Below, piece by piece: positions 12,001-21,109 of a stretch of DNA of 64,000 nucleotides. The notes beneath the pieces were generated by a model. It saw nothing but the letters and a program-made list of their open reading frames with translations, ran no database searches and was not told the DNA's origin. Positions within the stretch are counted from its first letter, which is position 1. Each line of letters starts with the position of its first letter. The translations under genes were made by a program, and so were the position numbers. The stretch comes from Cinclus cinclus (Eukaryota; Chordata; Aves; Passeriformes; Cinclidae). The DNA is taken from NCBI RefSeq assembly GCF_963662255.1, contig NC_085055.1, positions 1,721,979 through 1,785,978 on the forward strand. The letters are read 5' to 3'.

Positions 12001-15000
12001 GAATTGCTGGCTGGGATGGGATGATGGGATATTGGGATGATGGGATGGAATTGCTGGCTGGGATGGGATATTTGGGTGTTGGGATGGAATTCCTGGCTGG
12101 GATGGGATTCCAATGAAGGGAGCCTGGAAGAGCTGGAGAGGAACCTTGGACCAGGAGCTGGAGTGCCGGGACAAGGGGGAATGCTTTAGAGGAAAGCTGG
12201 AGAGGTTTAGTTGGGACATTGGGAAGGAATTGTTCCCTGGGAGGGTGGGGAGGGGCTGGGCTGGAATTCCCAGAGCAGCTGGGGCTGCCCCTGGATCCCT
12301 GGCAGTGCCCAAGGCCTGGCTGGATTTTTTCTTGGAGCAGCATGGGGCAGTGGGAGGTGTCACTGCCTGGTGACATTTAGGGTCCTTTCCACCCCCAACC
12401 ATTCCCTGATTCCTGGCACTCTTGGAGCACTGAACTTGAGCAGCTCCAGCCCATTCCTGGTTCCCAGCTCCTCCAGGTTTGGAGCAGGAATTCCTGCCTG
12501 CTTGGGGACAGAGCCCGAGGCTGGGCTGAGACACAGGAACTCCTGCACAGCTGAGCCCTGCCTTCCCCATATCCCAACAAGTGGGGAAGGTGCATCTCCG
12601 TTAGCTCCAGTGCCACTGAGGAGCTTTTCCTGAGGAAATCCAAATCCATCGTGCTGAGAAAAGAGCTCAGTGTGTTCCTGCTCTGTCCCAGCATGCAGTC
12701 CATCCAGAACCTGGGCCTGGCAGTGATTGCCATAGCAGCTGGAATGATCCTGGACACCAGGGGATACCTGTTCCTGGAGGTGTTCTTCAGTGCCTGCGTT
12801 TGCTGTGAGTGTGGGACATGCTGGGGGTGGCTTCAGCGACCTTCGTGGCTTTTTTGGGTTCAGAGTTCCTGGAAAACGAGGAATTCCCCTTCTGGAGGGG
12901 TCAGCTGGGGCAGTGTTGGGATGAACTCACAGCTTGAAGAGTTTCAGTGTTTAAAAAGTGGAGTGGAAGTAGACAAATAATGCTCTTAAAGTGTAAATTA
13001 ACAAGTTGAAAATGAAAATCCTTTCTGAATTACCACGTGCTGTGAGCACAAGGAGATTTAGAAAAGCAGCTACCATGAAAATCTTGGCTGTGGGTTAAAC
13101 CTGTCCATTCATGACCTGTCCATTCATGACCTGTCCACTCATGACATGTTAAACCTGTTAATTTTTTATCAAATTAATATCTAAAGCTGTCCCTTTTCGT
13201 TTTGCAGTGTCACTGATAGCTGTGGTCATGCTGTACTTTGTGAATCACCTCTCAGGTGAGTCTTTGCAGCTTCCTCAATTTCTCCAATTTTCCTCAATTT
13301 ACCTCAATTTCTCCTTCTGTAAAACCATTCTGAATTTCTCAGTGCTCTGAGAAACTCCCGTGGGGAATTTTGATACCCAAGGCACAAAACCCCAAATTCT
13401 ACAAGTCTCAGAGTGCACATTGCTGCTTTTACAGGTGGTGATCTCAACTGGTCTGCAAAGAAAAGGGCAAAACTGCAAAAAGCAGCTGCTTCTGAGTAAG
13501 TACAGAGAAAATGAAATGTCCTGAAGGGATTGAGGAGATCATTCTCCACTCTGATTCCTCTTAGATTGATTTTTCTTCCCAGTCTGTTGGAGGATTTCAT
13601 ATCCCTGCCTTCTGTGAACCAATATTTGAGGTGCTATTTATCAATAATTTAAGCATTATCCAGGTGTCCTTTCCTGGCACTTTTCCCTCTCTTGTGTGCT
13701 TTTATTTCAGTGTCCTCACGACTGAAATTGGGGTAGGAAATGGGGTTGGAGTTCAAATCACAGTTTGGGGTCAGATCTGTCACAAATGCTCCTGGTGGCA
13801 GTCAGAAGTTTTTATTTTTAATAAGGAAATGGGGTAGGACTTTTTTAAAAATAAAAAATTTACTTCCTTTAAAAGGAAAGGGAGCAGGAATGGTTGGAAT
13901 AAGGAAATTTGGACTGTTCCAAATGGAATAGTTTGGGTTGGGAGAGACCTTAAAATTCATCCAGTTCCCATGGGCAGGGACAGCTCCACTGACCAGGTGG
14001 GTTTATCCAATTAAAATATGGTTAATTATTCTTAATTTAACCTTTTTATATGAAAAAATAAATCACAGCTTTCTAAAGGACACCTGCAGAATTCCAGCTG
14101 CTGGTGTGTGAAGAACATGGAATTTTTCCTTTGGAATGCTCTGACCTGATTCACTCACATCTTGGAGGGATTGGATTTTCCTTTTGTGCCCTTGAATATT
14201 ATTGGAATTCTTTATTACATCTCACCTGCAGATGTCCATCACACACCTTCCATAATTTTATAGAATATATTTTATAATATAATATGTTTGATCCAGGGGA
14301 AATCACTTCTAATAAGAGATTTCTTACAACTGGATTTATTTTCCTGTAAAACTGGTCTGTGTCCATATGGTGCTACTTAAATTGATTCCAAAAAAACCTA
14401 AGGCACCTGTGAGCAAAGTATCCAGTCACTTGTGGGGTTTAATGGTTTTTCCTTGTTTTTTTCCACACATTAATCTTGAGGAAAACTCAAGGAAATCAAA
14501 ACCTGATTTAATTGTGATGAATCTTCTTGAGCCAGAAGGATTTTTAATCAATTTATTTTAATACAAAACACCCCAAACCTCAACTGTGTGTCCAAAGAGA
14601 GCTGATCCTCACCCATGTGTGACAATTCCAGGGATCCTGTGGGATTTGGGGTGCCCCAGTGTCTGTACCAATTCCAGGGATCCTGTGGGATTTGGGATAT
14701 CCCAATCCCAGTGTCTGTACCAATTCCAGGGATCCTGTGGGATTTGGGATATCCCAATCCCAGTGTCTGTACCAATTCCAGGGATCCTGTGGGATTTGGG
14801 ATATCCCAATCCCAGTGTCTGTACCAATTCCAGGGATCCTGTGGGATTTGGGGTGCCCCAGTGTTTGCAGTAATTCTTGTCCCGTTTTTTTCAGAAAGGA
14901 ATGTTGAGTTCCAAAGCCCCTCCTGATGTGGGATCCCTTCAGCACCTCCCAGCTGCTCCAAGGAGAGTTTACTTTTCTCTGATTCCCTTCAGGATCCATT

Positions 15001-16158
15001 CTCTGGGGTTCCCTCAGCTCCTGCTTTCTTTTAACGATGCCAAAATTCCTTTTTTTTATTTTTATTTTTTTTAATTTATTTTTTTTTTTGCTGGGGTTAA
15101 GCCCTGGCTGAGCTCTGGTGTTAAACCTGAGCTCAAACCTCCTATGCTCACAGGGTGGATCTTTCTGATCCAAAACCATTTTATTTTTATTGTCACCCAG
15201 AGCTCACAACAGCTCTCTGCTGCTGCCACTGTCTCCGTGCAAAAAAAACCACTTTTTAAATGTATTTACAGCTTTGGGGTTTTGTTTCCTTGCATCACAA
15301 TGGAAAAAGGAGCCACGGGTGCTCAAGTGGACTTTTTATTAGTGGGACATTTCTGAATTCTGAGACTGCTGAGCAGTCTTTTATTGCCTTCTCCGTTCTC
15401 TTTGTATTGTCATGTTTATTTTAAGGGATGAAGTTTGTTAAATAGAGATCACAGTTGGTACAGGAGCTCCCTGAGCACGTTGTCATCTGAAAAACCAAAA
15501 GGTTTTTCTCCCTACTGCAATCTTGGAATGAAATAAAAGGAAGCTGCAGAAATCAGCCTCTCTCTTTCTTTACGCTGAATTACTGAGCCCTGCACGTGTC
15601 GGGCTCGTTCACCTCATACTCCAAAACATTTCCTAGGTATTAAAACAAGATTAAAGCACTGAATCACATCCCAATAGCAAGAACTCCCTGCTTTTGGCAG
15701 GGTTTTCCCTCAGGGCAAACATCTTTTGCCACTTTTCTTTTGCAGAGCAGAAGAGCAGGAGAGGCTCAGACGGCAAAACGAAGATGATTTGGCAAAATTG
15801 CTGCCAAAAGCTGATGCCTTTAGTTTAAGGAATAAATACCTGTCCAAACTTGGAGCTCAGGTATCACCAACGAGGGTTTCATAGACAATTAAAAGAACCA
15901 CAATCCTCAGGGGTTTATTTAAAGAATTTGGCTGTGTTTAACAGCCAGCAGCTCCACCTCTGAGTAAAATTCCTGGGATTTATTCTCAGAAAGAAACCTC
16001 CCAATAATTAAAAATCTGATGAAGGAAAGCAATCAAAGGCTGGCCCTCCTCAGAAGTTGAGGAATGTCTTGATTTTATTTTTTTTTTTCTTTTTGCAGCT
16101 CCCAGCTCATTACTCCTTGTGTTTCTCAACGCTGGCTCACAGAAGTGTGTTGAAATAA
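2891..16158 (+). CDS. MFSD1: MFSD1, lysosomal major facilitator transporter, 17 coding exons (join)
   Basis: Joined exons: 2891-3044, 3137-3189, 3560-3672, 4075-4117, 4477-4544, 5018-5126, 6745-6847, 7530-7628, 8464-8575, 9034-9090, 9753-9909, 11211-11308, 12692-12804, 13208-13255, 13435-13495, 15746-15860, 16099-16158. They total 1563 nt, or 520 residues plus TAA, and every junction keeps phase with GT/AG borders. The product is a 12-helix MFS protein. Motif A occurs in both halves: G97xxxD101R102 near TM2-TM3 and G318xxxD322K323xG325K326 near TM8-TM9. The N-terminal cytosolic tail has an EERALL dileucine signal (residues 5-9 region) of the type that sends MFSD1 to lysosomes. Known for the family: a lysosomal dipeptide transporter stabilised by the accessory protein GLMP. 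The tail after TM12 (about residues 443-520) is long and charged; the human canonical form, as I recall it, stops much earlier. Identification is from recognisable sequence and synteny. Confidence 0.96.
3137..3189 (+). CDS. MFSD1: MFSD1 coding exon 2 (residues 52-69)
   Basis: Preceded by ccctgcag and followed by gtgagtc. Completes TM1 and encodes the lumenal SYFCYDNPAALQTQVQR segment, one of the most recognisable stretches of MFSD1. Intron 1 is only 92 bp. Confidence 0.95.
3262..3440 (+). mobile_element. CR1 3' fragment in MFSD1 intron 2
   Basis: Shows ggcaggaattgttccccggg, cagagcagctgcggctg, ccctggcagtgtcc and a diverged tail. Inserted in sense orientation. Confidence 0.8.
3560..3672 (+). 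CDS. MFSD1: MFSD1 coding exon 3 (residues 70-107)
   Basis: Borders are tgtgtag and gtgagtg. Encodes DMKVNTAQFMALYAWYSWPN, then TM2 and the first MFS motif A (GGFLIDRVFGIR), whose last Arg codon is split across the junction with exon 4. Confidence 0.96.
4075..4117 (+). CDS. MFSD1: MFSD1 coding exon 4 (residues 107-121)
   Basis: A 43-nt exon between ttccag and gtgagtg. Encodes LGTVIFSIFVCVGQ, the first part of TM3. Phase matches both neighbours. Confidence 0.93.
4477..4544 (+). CDS. MFSD1: MFSD1 coding exon 5 (residues 122-144)
   Basis: Borders are tttgcag and gtgagtc. Encodes VVFALGALFNTFWLMEVGRF: the end of TM3, a lumenal turn and the start of TM4. Ends on two bases of a Gly codon. Confidence 0.95.
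4688..4816. repeat. 64-bp tandem duplication in MFSD1 intron 5
   Basis: Two near-identical copies starting gcaagatctccacttctttt; the second differs at only a base or so, so the duplication is recent. Confidence 0.93.
5018..5126 (+). CDS. MFSD1: MFSD1 coding exon 6 (residues 144-180)
   Basis: Borders are atttccag and gtgagtt. Encodes IGGESLAVAQNTYAVSWFKG and then a Leu/Phe/Met-rich stretch: TM4, cytosolic loop and start of TM5. It is followed by intron 6, which holds the 45-bp minisatellite. Confidence 0.95.
5328..6397. repeat. 45-bp minisatellite in MFSD1 intron 6, about 24 copies
   Basis: Unit begins agctgggaatcctgtttgat and ends in either caatatcaatc or cagtatcagtc. Three copies are 2 bp shorter (cagtcagctggg-type junction written as cagtcagagctg). 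The unit is 15 codons long, so long false frames of repeated SWESCLIREIQYQSE appear. Confidence 0.97.
6745..6847 (+). CDS. MFSD1: MFSD1 coding exon 7 (residues 181-215)
   Basis: Acceptor ttgtgcctag, donor gtcagtg. Encodes GSTVNMNIMGWIYSRVQDLL, a lumenal loop and the start of TM6. The acceptor has a weak pyrimidine tract, but phase and homology fix it. Confidence 0.93.
7530..7628 (+). CDS. MFSD1: MFSD1 coding exon 8 (residues 215-248)
   Basis: Borders are cttcttcag and gtgagtg. Encodes the rest of TM6 (GVTCVFSLSCALILAYLDRR) and the start of the central cytosolic loop (AEKLLCKEQGKTG). Confidence 0.95.
7790..8098. repeat. About 65-bp tandem repeat in MFSD1 intron 8, 4-5 copies
   Basis: Unit contains tttatttctgaggtttatta, a run attcaaactcctcacttttc and tcctaaaaattg. 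The same family occurs in intron 11. Confidence 0.9.
8464..8575 (+). CDS. MFSD1: MFSD1 coding exon 9 (residues 248-285)
   Basis: Borders are cctgtgcag and gtaagtg. Encodes EVIKLTDVKDFSLSLWLIF and TM7 with the Cys/Tyr-rich CVCYYAAVFPFIGLGK segment. Confidence 0.95.
9034..9090 (+). CDS. MFSD1: MFSD1 coding exon 10 (residues 285-304)
   Basis: Borders are ttccctcag and gtattac. Encodes VFFIEKFRFSPQEASAINS, the lumenal loop before TM8. The donor is weaker than most in this gene. Confidence 0.92.
9385..9655. repeat. About 149-bp tandem duplication in MFSD1 intron 10
   Basis: Both copies hold gaggataaatttgtgatgtg, a region gggctct(c/g)tccctgctt and ggaattccaaattattggga. The first copy contains an extra A/C-rich tract. 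Confidence 0.88.
9753..9909 (+). CDS. MFSD1: MFSD1 coding exon 11 (residues 304-356)
   Basis: Acceptor ctggtgcag, donor gtaacc. Encodes TM8, the second motif A (GILVDKVGKN) and TM9. Its last 11 bases and donor are the first part of a 116-bp unit repeated downstream in intron 11; see the findings. Confidence 0.95.
9899..10570. repeat. 116-bp minisatellite spanning the exon 11 / intron 11 junction, 6 copies
   Basis: Units start ggatagccatgg at 9899, 10015, 10131, 10247, 10363 and 10456 (the fifth unit lacks about 23 bp). The first unit is the true end of exon 11. All later units read ggatagccatgggaacc in place of the exon's ggatagccatggtaacc. Confidence 0.96.
10590..10995. repeat. About 65-bp tandem repeat in MFSD1 intron 11, 6 copies
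   Basis: Same family as the intron 8 array: ttagtttatttctggagttt, actcaaactcctcacttttc and tcctaaaaattgttctt. Confidence 0.9.
11211..11308 (+). CDS. MFSD1: MFSD1 coding exon 12 (residues 357-389)
   Basis: Borders are gtgcccag and gtgagta. Encodes CLLGVAYSLLACALWPMVAF and the VVPEHQLGTAYG loop, corresponding to TM10 and the following turn. Confidence 0.95.
11470..12111. repeat. G/T-rich minisatellites in MFSD1 intron 12 (23-bp then about 38-bp units)
   Basis: First part repeats gggatgctgtggtgggattt plus ttg; second part repeats gggatggaattgctggctgg followed by gatgggatattgggatgtt. Ends exactly where a CR1 fragment begins. Source of false Pro/Ser/His-rich frames on the minus strand. Confidence 0.95.
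12112..12416 (+). mobile_element. CR1 3' fragment in MFSD1 intron 12
   Basis: Has agcctggaagagctggagag, ggaaggaattgttccctggg, cccagagcagctggggctgc, and tail ccaaccattccctgattcc. Confidence 0.88.
12692..12804 (+). CDS. MFSD1: MFSD1 coding exon 13 (residues 389-427)
   Basis: Borders are tgtcccag and gtgagtg. Encodes MQSIQNLGLAVIAIAAGMIL, a DTRGY loop and the start of TM12 (LFLEVFFSACVC). Confidence 0.95.
13103..13147. repeat. 15-bp tandem repeat, 3 copies, in intron 13
   Basis: Three copies of cctgtccattcatga(c), the last with a change to cactcatgac. Confidence 0.85.
13208..13255 (+). CDS. MFSD1: MFSD1 coding exon 14 (residues 427-443)
   Basis: A 48-nt exon between ttttgcag and gtgagtc. Encodes SLIAVVMLYFVNHLSG, completing TM12. 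Confidence 0.94.
13435..13495 (+). CDS. MFSD1: MFSD1 coding exon 15 (residues 443-463)
   Basis: Borders are ttttacag and gtaagta. Encodes GDLNWSAKKRAKLQKAAASE, the start of the cytosolic C-terminal tail. The GDLNWSAK stretch is the last part I can match confidently to the human canonical protein. Confidence 0.93.
13928..14002 (-). mobile_element. CR1 3' end fragment in intron 15
   Basis: Reads as the reverse tail: aatagtttgggttgggagag, then atccagttcccatgggcagg. Confidence 0.75.
14610..14870. repeat. 52-bp tandem repeat in intron 15, 5 copies
   Basis: Unit holds caattccagggatcctgtgg, gatttgggatatcccaatcc and cagtgtctgtac. First and last copies have the shorter ggggtgcccc variant. Confidence 0.95.
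15050..15092. repeat. T-rich run in intron 15
   Basis: Near-pure T with a few A and G, no recognisable element attached. Confidence 0.8.
15272..15537 (+). other. MFSD1: Possible alternative terminal exon of MFSD1 in intron 15
   Basis: An acceptor-like tatttacag at 15263-15271 is followed by an open stretch in the correct phase from exon 15 (DFGVLFPCITMEKG...) ending at TGA 15354-15356. The sequence after it is UTR-like and has AATAAA at 15532. This would give a protein 36 residues shorter than the 17-exon form. It is only a candidate; chance alone could supply the acceptor and phase. Confidence 0.25.
15746..15860 (+). CDS. MFSD1: MFSD1 coding exon 16 (residues 463-501), C-terminal tail
   Basis: Borders are cttttgcag and gtatcac. 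Encodes a highly charged helix (AEEQERLRRQNEDDLAKLLP) followed by ADAFSLRNKYLSKLGAQ. The phase from exon 15 is correct and the frame is open. Assigned by phase and sites rather than by strong homology. Confidence 0.82.
16099..16158 (+). CDS. MFSD1: MFSD1 coding exon 17 (residues 502-520, stop)
   Basis: Acceptor follows a long T tract ending tttttgcag. Encodes LPAHYSLCFSTLAHRSVLK and then TAA. The pattern (Ser/Thr/His-rich, ending in K) gives no domain hint. No other exon follows within the next kilobase. Confidence 0.8.
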   Translation, partial: LPAHYSLCFSTLAHRSVLK

Positions 16159-17050
16159 CAGGAATACACTGAATTTCCTGGACACAGAGCCCAGCACAGC
16201 AGCTGCTCCATGCTTTGCTGCAAGCCTAGATCCTAGATTTAAAATATTGCCTAAAACTCCTCCCTCCTGGGCAAATTCTGGGGAATTCTGGCTCTGGTGG
16301 AACCTCTGAGTACCTGCTCCAGCCTCCTGTCTCAAATACTCAGTGAGCAGCTGGGTCAGGGGCCAGGATTTGATCTCTGGGTGTAAAATGGGAAAATCCA
16401 ATAATAATAATAATAATAATAATGATGATGAAATTGCTGGGATGAGCCTGGATGGAGGTAAAGCTTTCCCAGCCTCTCCTCTTGGACACTTTCATGGCTC
16501 TGCTCTGTTTTTATGGGAGAAAAAAAAAAAAAAAAGATGAGGAAAAGTTCCCAAGTGGAAATTTCAGAGGAATCTCCAATTCCAGAAGTACCAAAAATGA
16601 AATGCTCAGCCTGGGATTTATCCCAGTCAGGAACAGCACTAACCTCTACGAGCCTGAATAATGTGAAAAACTTTTATTTTTAAGGCTTAGTGGCTAAAAA
16701 CCATAAAAAGAGTTAAAGCAAGAACTGAATTTTGCTTCCAGAGGGAAAAGCCTTGAATTGCATGGTGGAACTCATCCTTTTCCCATCATTTCAGTGGGAG
16801 TTCCCAGAGCTCCTGCAGCGTGAATTCTGCTTTGGTTTAATTACTCCTCGAGGTAATTGGATAAATTATCCCTGACCTGGGCTTTAAAGGGCAGGAGTTG
16901 GAGGTTTTGGAGCCCCAGGAACTGGGGAATGTTGCTGGGATGGCTCCAGGGAATCCTGGAGTGCCACAAAAAGCTCGGGAGCCTTTGCTGTGTTTGGCAG
17001 CAGAGAGAGGAGCCTGTCAGAATAAAAATGTTACAATTGGATGTAGAATA
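16159..17050 (+). other. MFSD1: Probable MFSD1 3' UTR with polyadenylation signal at 17021-17026
   Basis: No open frame of note follows the stop. The first canonical AATAAA after the stop is at 17021, followed within 40 bases by a T-rich stretch. The segment includes an (AAT)n run (16400-16440) and an A16 run (16520-16535). The end point is an inference; a shorter UTR using a variant signal is possible. Confidence 0.4.
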
Positions 17051-17351
17051 TTCTACATTTGGTATTTTTTAGTTGGAGCAGAACTCACAAAGTCGGTTTT
17101 AGAAGAGACTTTGCAGTGGAGGTTTCTTTGATGTCCCTGGAAAACTCTGCTCTTCCTGAAGGAGTTTTTTTTGGGTGAAAAGTTCTGGATTCTGAAGGAC
17201 AAGGTGGGAAAGCAAAAGCAGCACTTTGGGAATTCCCTGCCCCCCTGAGCTGTGCTGGTTTTTGTTGGGTTCCTCAGAACCAACTCTTGGGTGGTTCCTT
17301 GCAGACTTGTGAATTTTGGGTGTTTTTAAATAAAACCTTTCACTGGTACTT

Positions 17352-17476
17352 GTATTTTTTTTGGGTTTTTTTTGTTTGTTTGTTTGTTTGGGTTTTTTTA
17401 GGGTTTTTTTGGTTGTTTTTTTTTGTTTTGTCTTTTTGTTGTTGTTGTTGGTTTTTTGGTTTTTTTTTTTTTTTCC
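17352..17476. repeat. T/G-rich low-complexity tract
   Basis: Runs of T with ggg and (gttt)n and (gtt)n blocks. Gives false Phe/Trp-rich and Lys/Gln-rich frames. Confidence 0.9.
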
Positions 17477-18184
17477 CTGAGAAGGGTGGAGAGTTTGGGG
17501 AAAGTTTCTTTTTGAGGATCCAAAGGCGAAGCTGCCCCCACTGCTGGGTTGAGGATTTTTGTTTTTCCTGGGGAGGGAAGAGAATGAAATTTGAATTTTG
17601 CTCTTGTGCTTCTCCTGAACTCTGACACATTTTGGTTTGGAGCAGCTCCTGTGCTGACATTTCTTGGGTGACCCAGCCCTGAAATTCCTGTTTCCCTGAG
17701 CTTTAGTTCCAGCTGCTGAATTCTCTGCACCCTTAATGTGAATTCTCCATTTTCTGTGAATTTTCCCTTTTCTGTGAATTCTTTGCACCCTTCAGGATCC
17801 TGCTCCAGCCCTGGGGTCACTTCTGCAAATTCCTCACAGGGACAAATTCCCCTGGGAGCTGCACCCCCTGTGGCTGAGTGTGTGAACCCTCACTGGGGAG
17901 TGATGGAAACATTTATAGAAAATATCTCCAGTTCAGGAATTTATATTTTTGGGCATTGCATGAAACCGGGAGCAGGTGGGAAGGGATTTTTATCCCGAGA
18001 AATTCTCCTTTTTTCCAGGGATTTCTCGCTAGAGGTCAGCTCTGCCACGCTGCTGGCTCGGGAATGTTGGAAAATCAGAATCAAAACCTTCAAGGCTGCA
18101 GTGCCAGGATTTGTTTTGGTGCCTGATTTTACACCAGGCTTAGTCCTGGCACGGGGAAATGTCCCAGGAAATTCCAGTCCCTGG
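17477..18184. other. Unassigned intergenic sequence
   Basis: Single-copy, moderate GC. Includes a small direct repeat of ttttctgtgaattc near 17750. No exon recognised. Confidence 0.5.
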
Positions 18185-18292
18185 AAATGTCCCGGGCCAG
18201 GCTGGACGGGGTTGGAGCAGCCTGGGATGGTGGAAGGAATTCCCTGCCCAGGGCAGGAGGATTTTTAAGGTCCTGCCAGCCCAAACCCACGC
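18185..18292 (+). mobile_element. CR1 3' fragment
   Basis: ccgggccaggctggacgggg, ttggagcagcctgggatggt, and a diverged tail. Confidence 0.78.
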
Positions 18293-18404
18293 GTGGCTCC
18301 ATGGAATAGAGTCCAGTTTTTGGGAGAAGCCCCTCAGTCCCTCACTTCTCCTCGGCTGAGTTTATTCCCAAGGTGGGTCAAGTCTTGGTGTGCTCCTTTC
18401 TGTG

Positions 18405-18600
18405 CTCCAGGGGTAGTTCAGGCTGCAATCAGGAGGAATTTCCTCATGGAAGGAGCTGCCCAGGGAGGTTTGTCCATCCCTGCAGGTGTCCAAGGAATTC
18501 CGGACATGTCCCCAGGGCTCTGGGCTGGGACAAGGTGGGGATCTGGCACGGGTTGGGCTTTTCCAGCCTCGGCGATCCTGGGATTCTGTGGTGATTCCAG
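18405..18600 (+). mobile_element. CR1 fragment, diverged
   Basis: Contains atcaggaggaatttcctcat, ggaaggagctgcccagggag and ccctgcaggtgtccaaggaa, a part upstream of the usual tail in a different CR1 subfamily. Confidence 0.65.
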
Positions 18601-19854
18601 GAGCTGCTGGGGGGCCTTGGGGAGGTTTGTGGTGGATGAGCTTCGTCTGATGGATCTGGACCTGACCTTTGGAGTGATCCCTTTGGGATTTGGGGCTGGA
18701 ATCTCTCTGTCCTTCAAGCCAAAGGTGGGGCCTCCCAGGAAACAGAAGGAAGGAAAAAATTCCAGCTCTGCTTTCCCCTGACCAAGCTGCTCCTCCCGGG
18801 ATTTTGGTTTTGCAGCTGTGGGTCTGTAAAGGAGGGGCTGCTGCTCAAATGATCCCAATCAACGTTAGCCCTTAATTACTGGAGCTGTTGAGGTGCTCAC
18901 AGAGCTCTGTGGTGGGCACAGCTGGGAGGGGCAGGAATTGAGCCCCGGTGGAGCTGGCACATCCCAAATTCCTGCTGGCTACTGGAATGAGGAGGGAGCA
19001 CAAGGCGAGGGAAGGAAGGAGCAGCCTCGTGGCAGCTGGGGCAAACCCAGAGGGACATCTCAGGTGTCCCCTAAATCCTGGTGGAAGTTTCCTTCAACCC
19101 CGGACTTCAGGACTTTGTTAGAAATCCAACTTTATTCTCGGAACGTCTGCAGGTGAGCATTACGTGGATTTCTAATGTTATCTGATGTTTTTAGACATGG
19201 ATTTTGGGGGTTATTTTCTAGTGCAGCAGTAGGAACAAATCAGCTTTGACTTGTTGGACCAGAGGAGGTTTTTGGGGTGTCCTCGTTGCCCATCCTGCGT
19301 TCCAGACCCTCCATGAAGATGAAATCCAGAGCAAACCTTGACTTCCCACTCTATCAGGAAATGCATTGCTTAGAAGAGCCCCCTAAAGCAAATTTCCCCG
19401 GATTTCAGATTAAACAAATCCCTCCAAGCAGTTTGTAGGGAGGCTGGAGGTGACATCCCAGCTCAGGAAACGTGTCAGGAGCGATGGAAAAGCTGAGGGG
19501 AATCCGGAGGGGAGAGCTGCCATTCCCAGGCTCCGTGGGCATCCCACAGCTCCACGTTTGCAGGGATCGATTTCCCTGCCATGAATGCAGGGATACATCA
19601 CGGATTGCCTGTAATGTCAATATTATTTCAGAGCTGACTCCAGGAAAAAGCTCTCCCTGGTCCTGCTGCAATTTGGAATGCCAGGCTTTCTTCTGCCAGA
19701 GGGGAAGCAAATCCAGCCCTTTCTTCTTGTCCCGGCTCTTTAAATGAGGCAGTGAGAGCAGAGGGGACCTGGCTGGGGGCATTCCCTGGCCTGGAATTGG
19801 TTTTGGGATGCTCAGGGCAGCAGGAGGCTGAAGAGGGAGCACGTCCTGCATTTT
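18601..19854. other. Unassigned intergenic sequence
   Basis: GC-moderate single-copy DNA. Open frames are short and show no family resemblance. Confidence 0.5.
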
Positions 19855-20045
19855 GGAGAGCCCCTGGGAGGCTGGGGAGGGGCTGGGATGGAATTCCCAA
19901 GGAAGTCCTGGATGCTGGGAGCGTCCCAGGCCAGGCTGGACTTCGGGGTTGGAGCAGCCTGGGACAGGGGGAGGTGTCTGGGTGGCTCTGGGTGGGATTC
20001 GAGATCCTTTCCAACCCAAACCACCCCAGGGTTGTGGCACTTCCA
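19855..20045 (+). mobile_element. CR1 3' fragment
   Basis: gtcccaggccaggctggact, ttggagcagcctgggacagg, tttccaacccaaaccacccc. Confidence 0.83.
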
Positions 20046-20811
20046 TCCGTTTTTGTGACGTTTCTACTCCCAGGTGAAGAGCACAATCCTCAGACTCAAA
20101 TTTTCCCCTTTGCACGGAATAATTTTTTCCCCTTCTCCTTTCCTCCTGCATTTCCTGCTCTCCCTTTGCCCAGGCTGCTGCTCTGGAGGGTTTGTTCATG
20201 AGCTTAACCCAATTACTGCCCTCAGGAGCAAAGCCTGATTTCCCTGCACATCCTCTTGATATCCATCACTGGAATATTTCCTGACAGAGTTAGCAGTTGG
20301 CCTCCCAGTGAACCAAAAGGATTCAGGAGCTCATTCCAGCCAGGAACACATCCCTGCTTCCCCAGCACTGCCAGGGATGTTCCACGTTCTCAGAGTGTGG
20401 CTTTTCTGGGGCACTCGTCTGCGTTGTTCTGTCTTCAGGTAGAAAACACAGTTTGGATCTAATTGGATTTAATTTGGATTTAATTTAACTTCCAGAATTG
20501 CTGCTGTGATTCCTGTCTGAGCTTTTTCTGGACACGCTGGAGACTTCCCCAAAAAAGTTCCCTTTGAGGAGCTGCAGGAATCAGGAGCTCTGATGCATTC
20601 CAGGGCTAAAAGGCAGGAATTTGGGTGCCTCCATCCATTTTCCTGGCTTGGGACAAAGCTGGTTTTTCAGGGGAGCAAAGCTCCCCGGGGCTGAGCCATG
20701 GGATCCATGGATGGATGGATGGAGCCTTGTCCTGGCTCAGAATGTCCAAGGGATGGCCGAGCCTTGGGCTCAGGCGCCTCCCAGGCTCCCAGGGCTTGGA
20801 AGAGTTTGCTG
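20046..20811. other. Unassigned intergenic sequence
   Basis: Nothing coding seen; a short (atgg)n run lies near 20707-20722. Confidence 0.5.
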
Positions 20812-20965
20812 GAATTATGGAATTGCAGGATTGTTAAAGTTGGAGGAGATCTCTGAAGTCGTCCAGTCCAACTCGGCAGCCCCACCCTGCCACTGACCCA
20901 CGGCCTCGGGTGTCCCTTCCACGAGTTTTGAACAATTCCAGGGGTGGGGACTCCACTCAAATTTC
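20812..20965 (-). mobile_element. CR1 3' fragment
   Basis: ttatggaattgcaggattgt followed by agttggaggagatctctgaa and tccagtccaactcggcagcc, the reverse of a CR1 tail of another subfamily. Confidence 0.75.
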
Positions 20966-21109
20966 CATGTGGTCAGAATTCTCTGGAATTCCTGTGGATT
21001 TGGTGTAAAAGCACGAGATAAAAGCCCATTTCTGCTTTTCCTGATAAGGGGATGTTCCTTGCTCCAGGCTCCCCAGGGAACGGGCACGGTCCCAAGGCCC
21101 CCAGAGCTG

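Noticed and set aside
11121..12570. 330-457-residue minus-strand frames rich in Pro, Ser, His and Ile
   Set aside because: Antisense of the intron 12 minisatellite; no codon-use or homology evidence.
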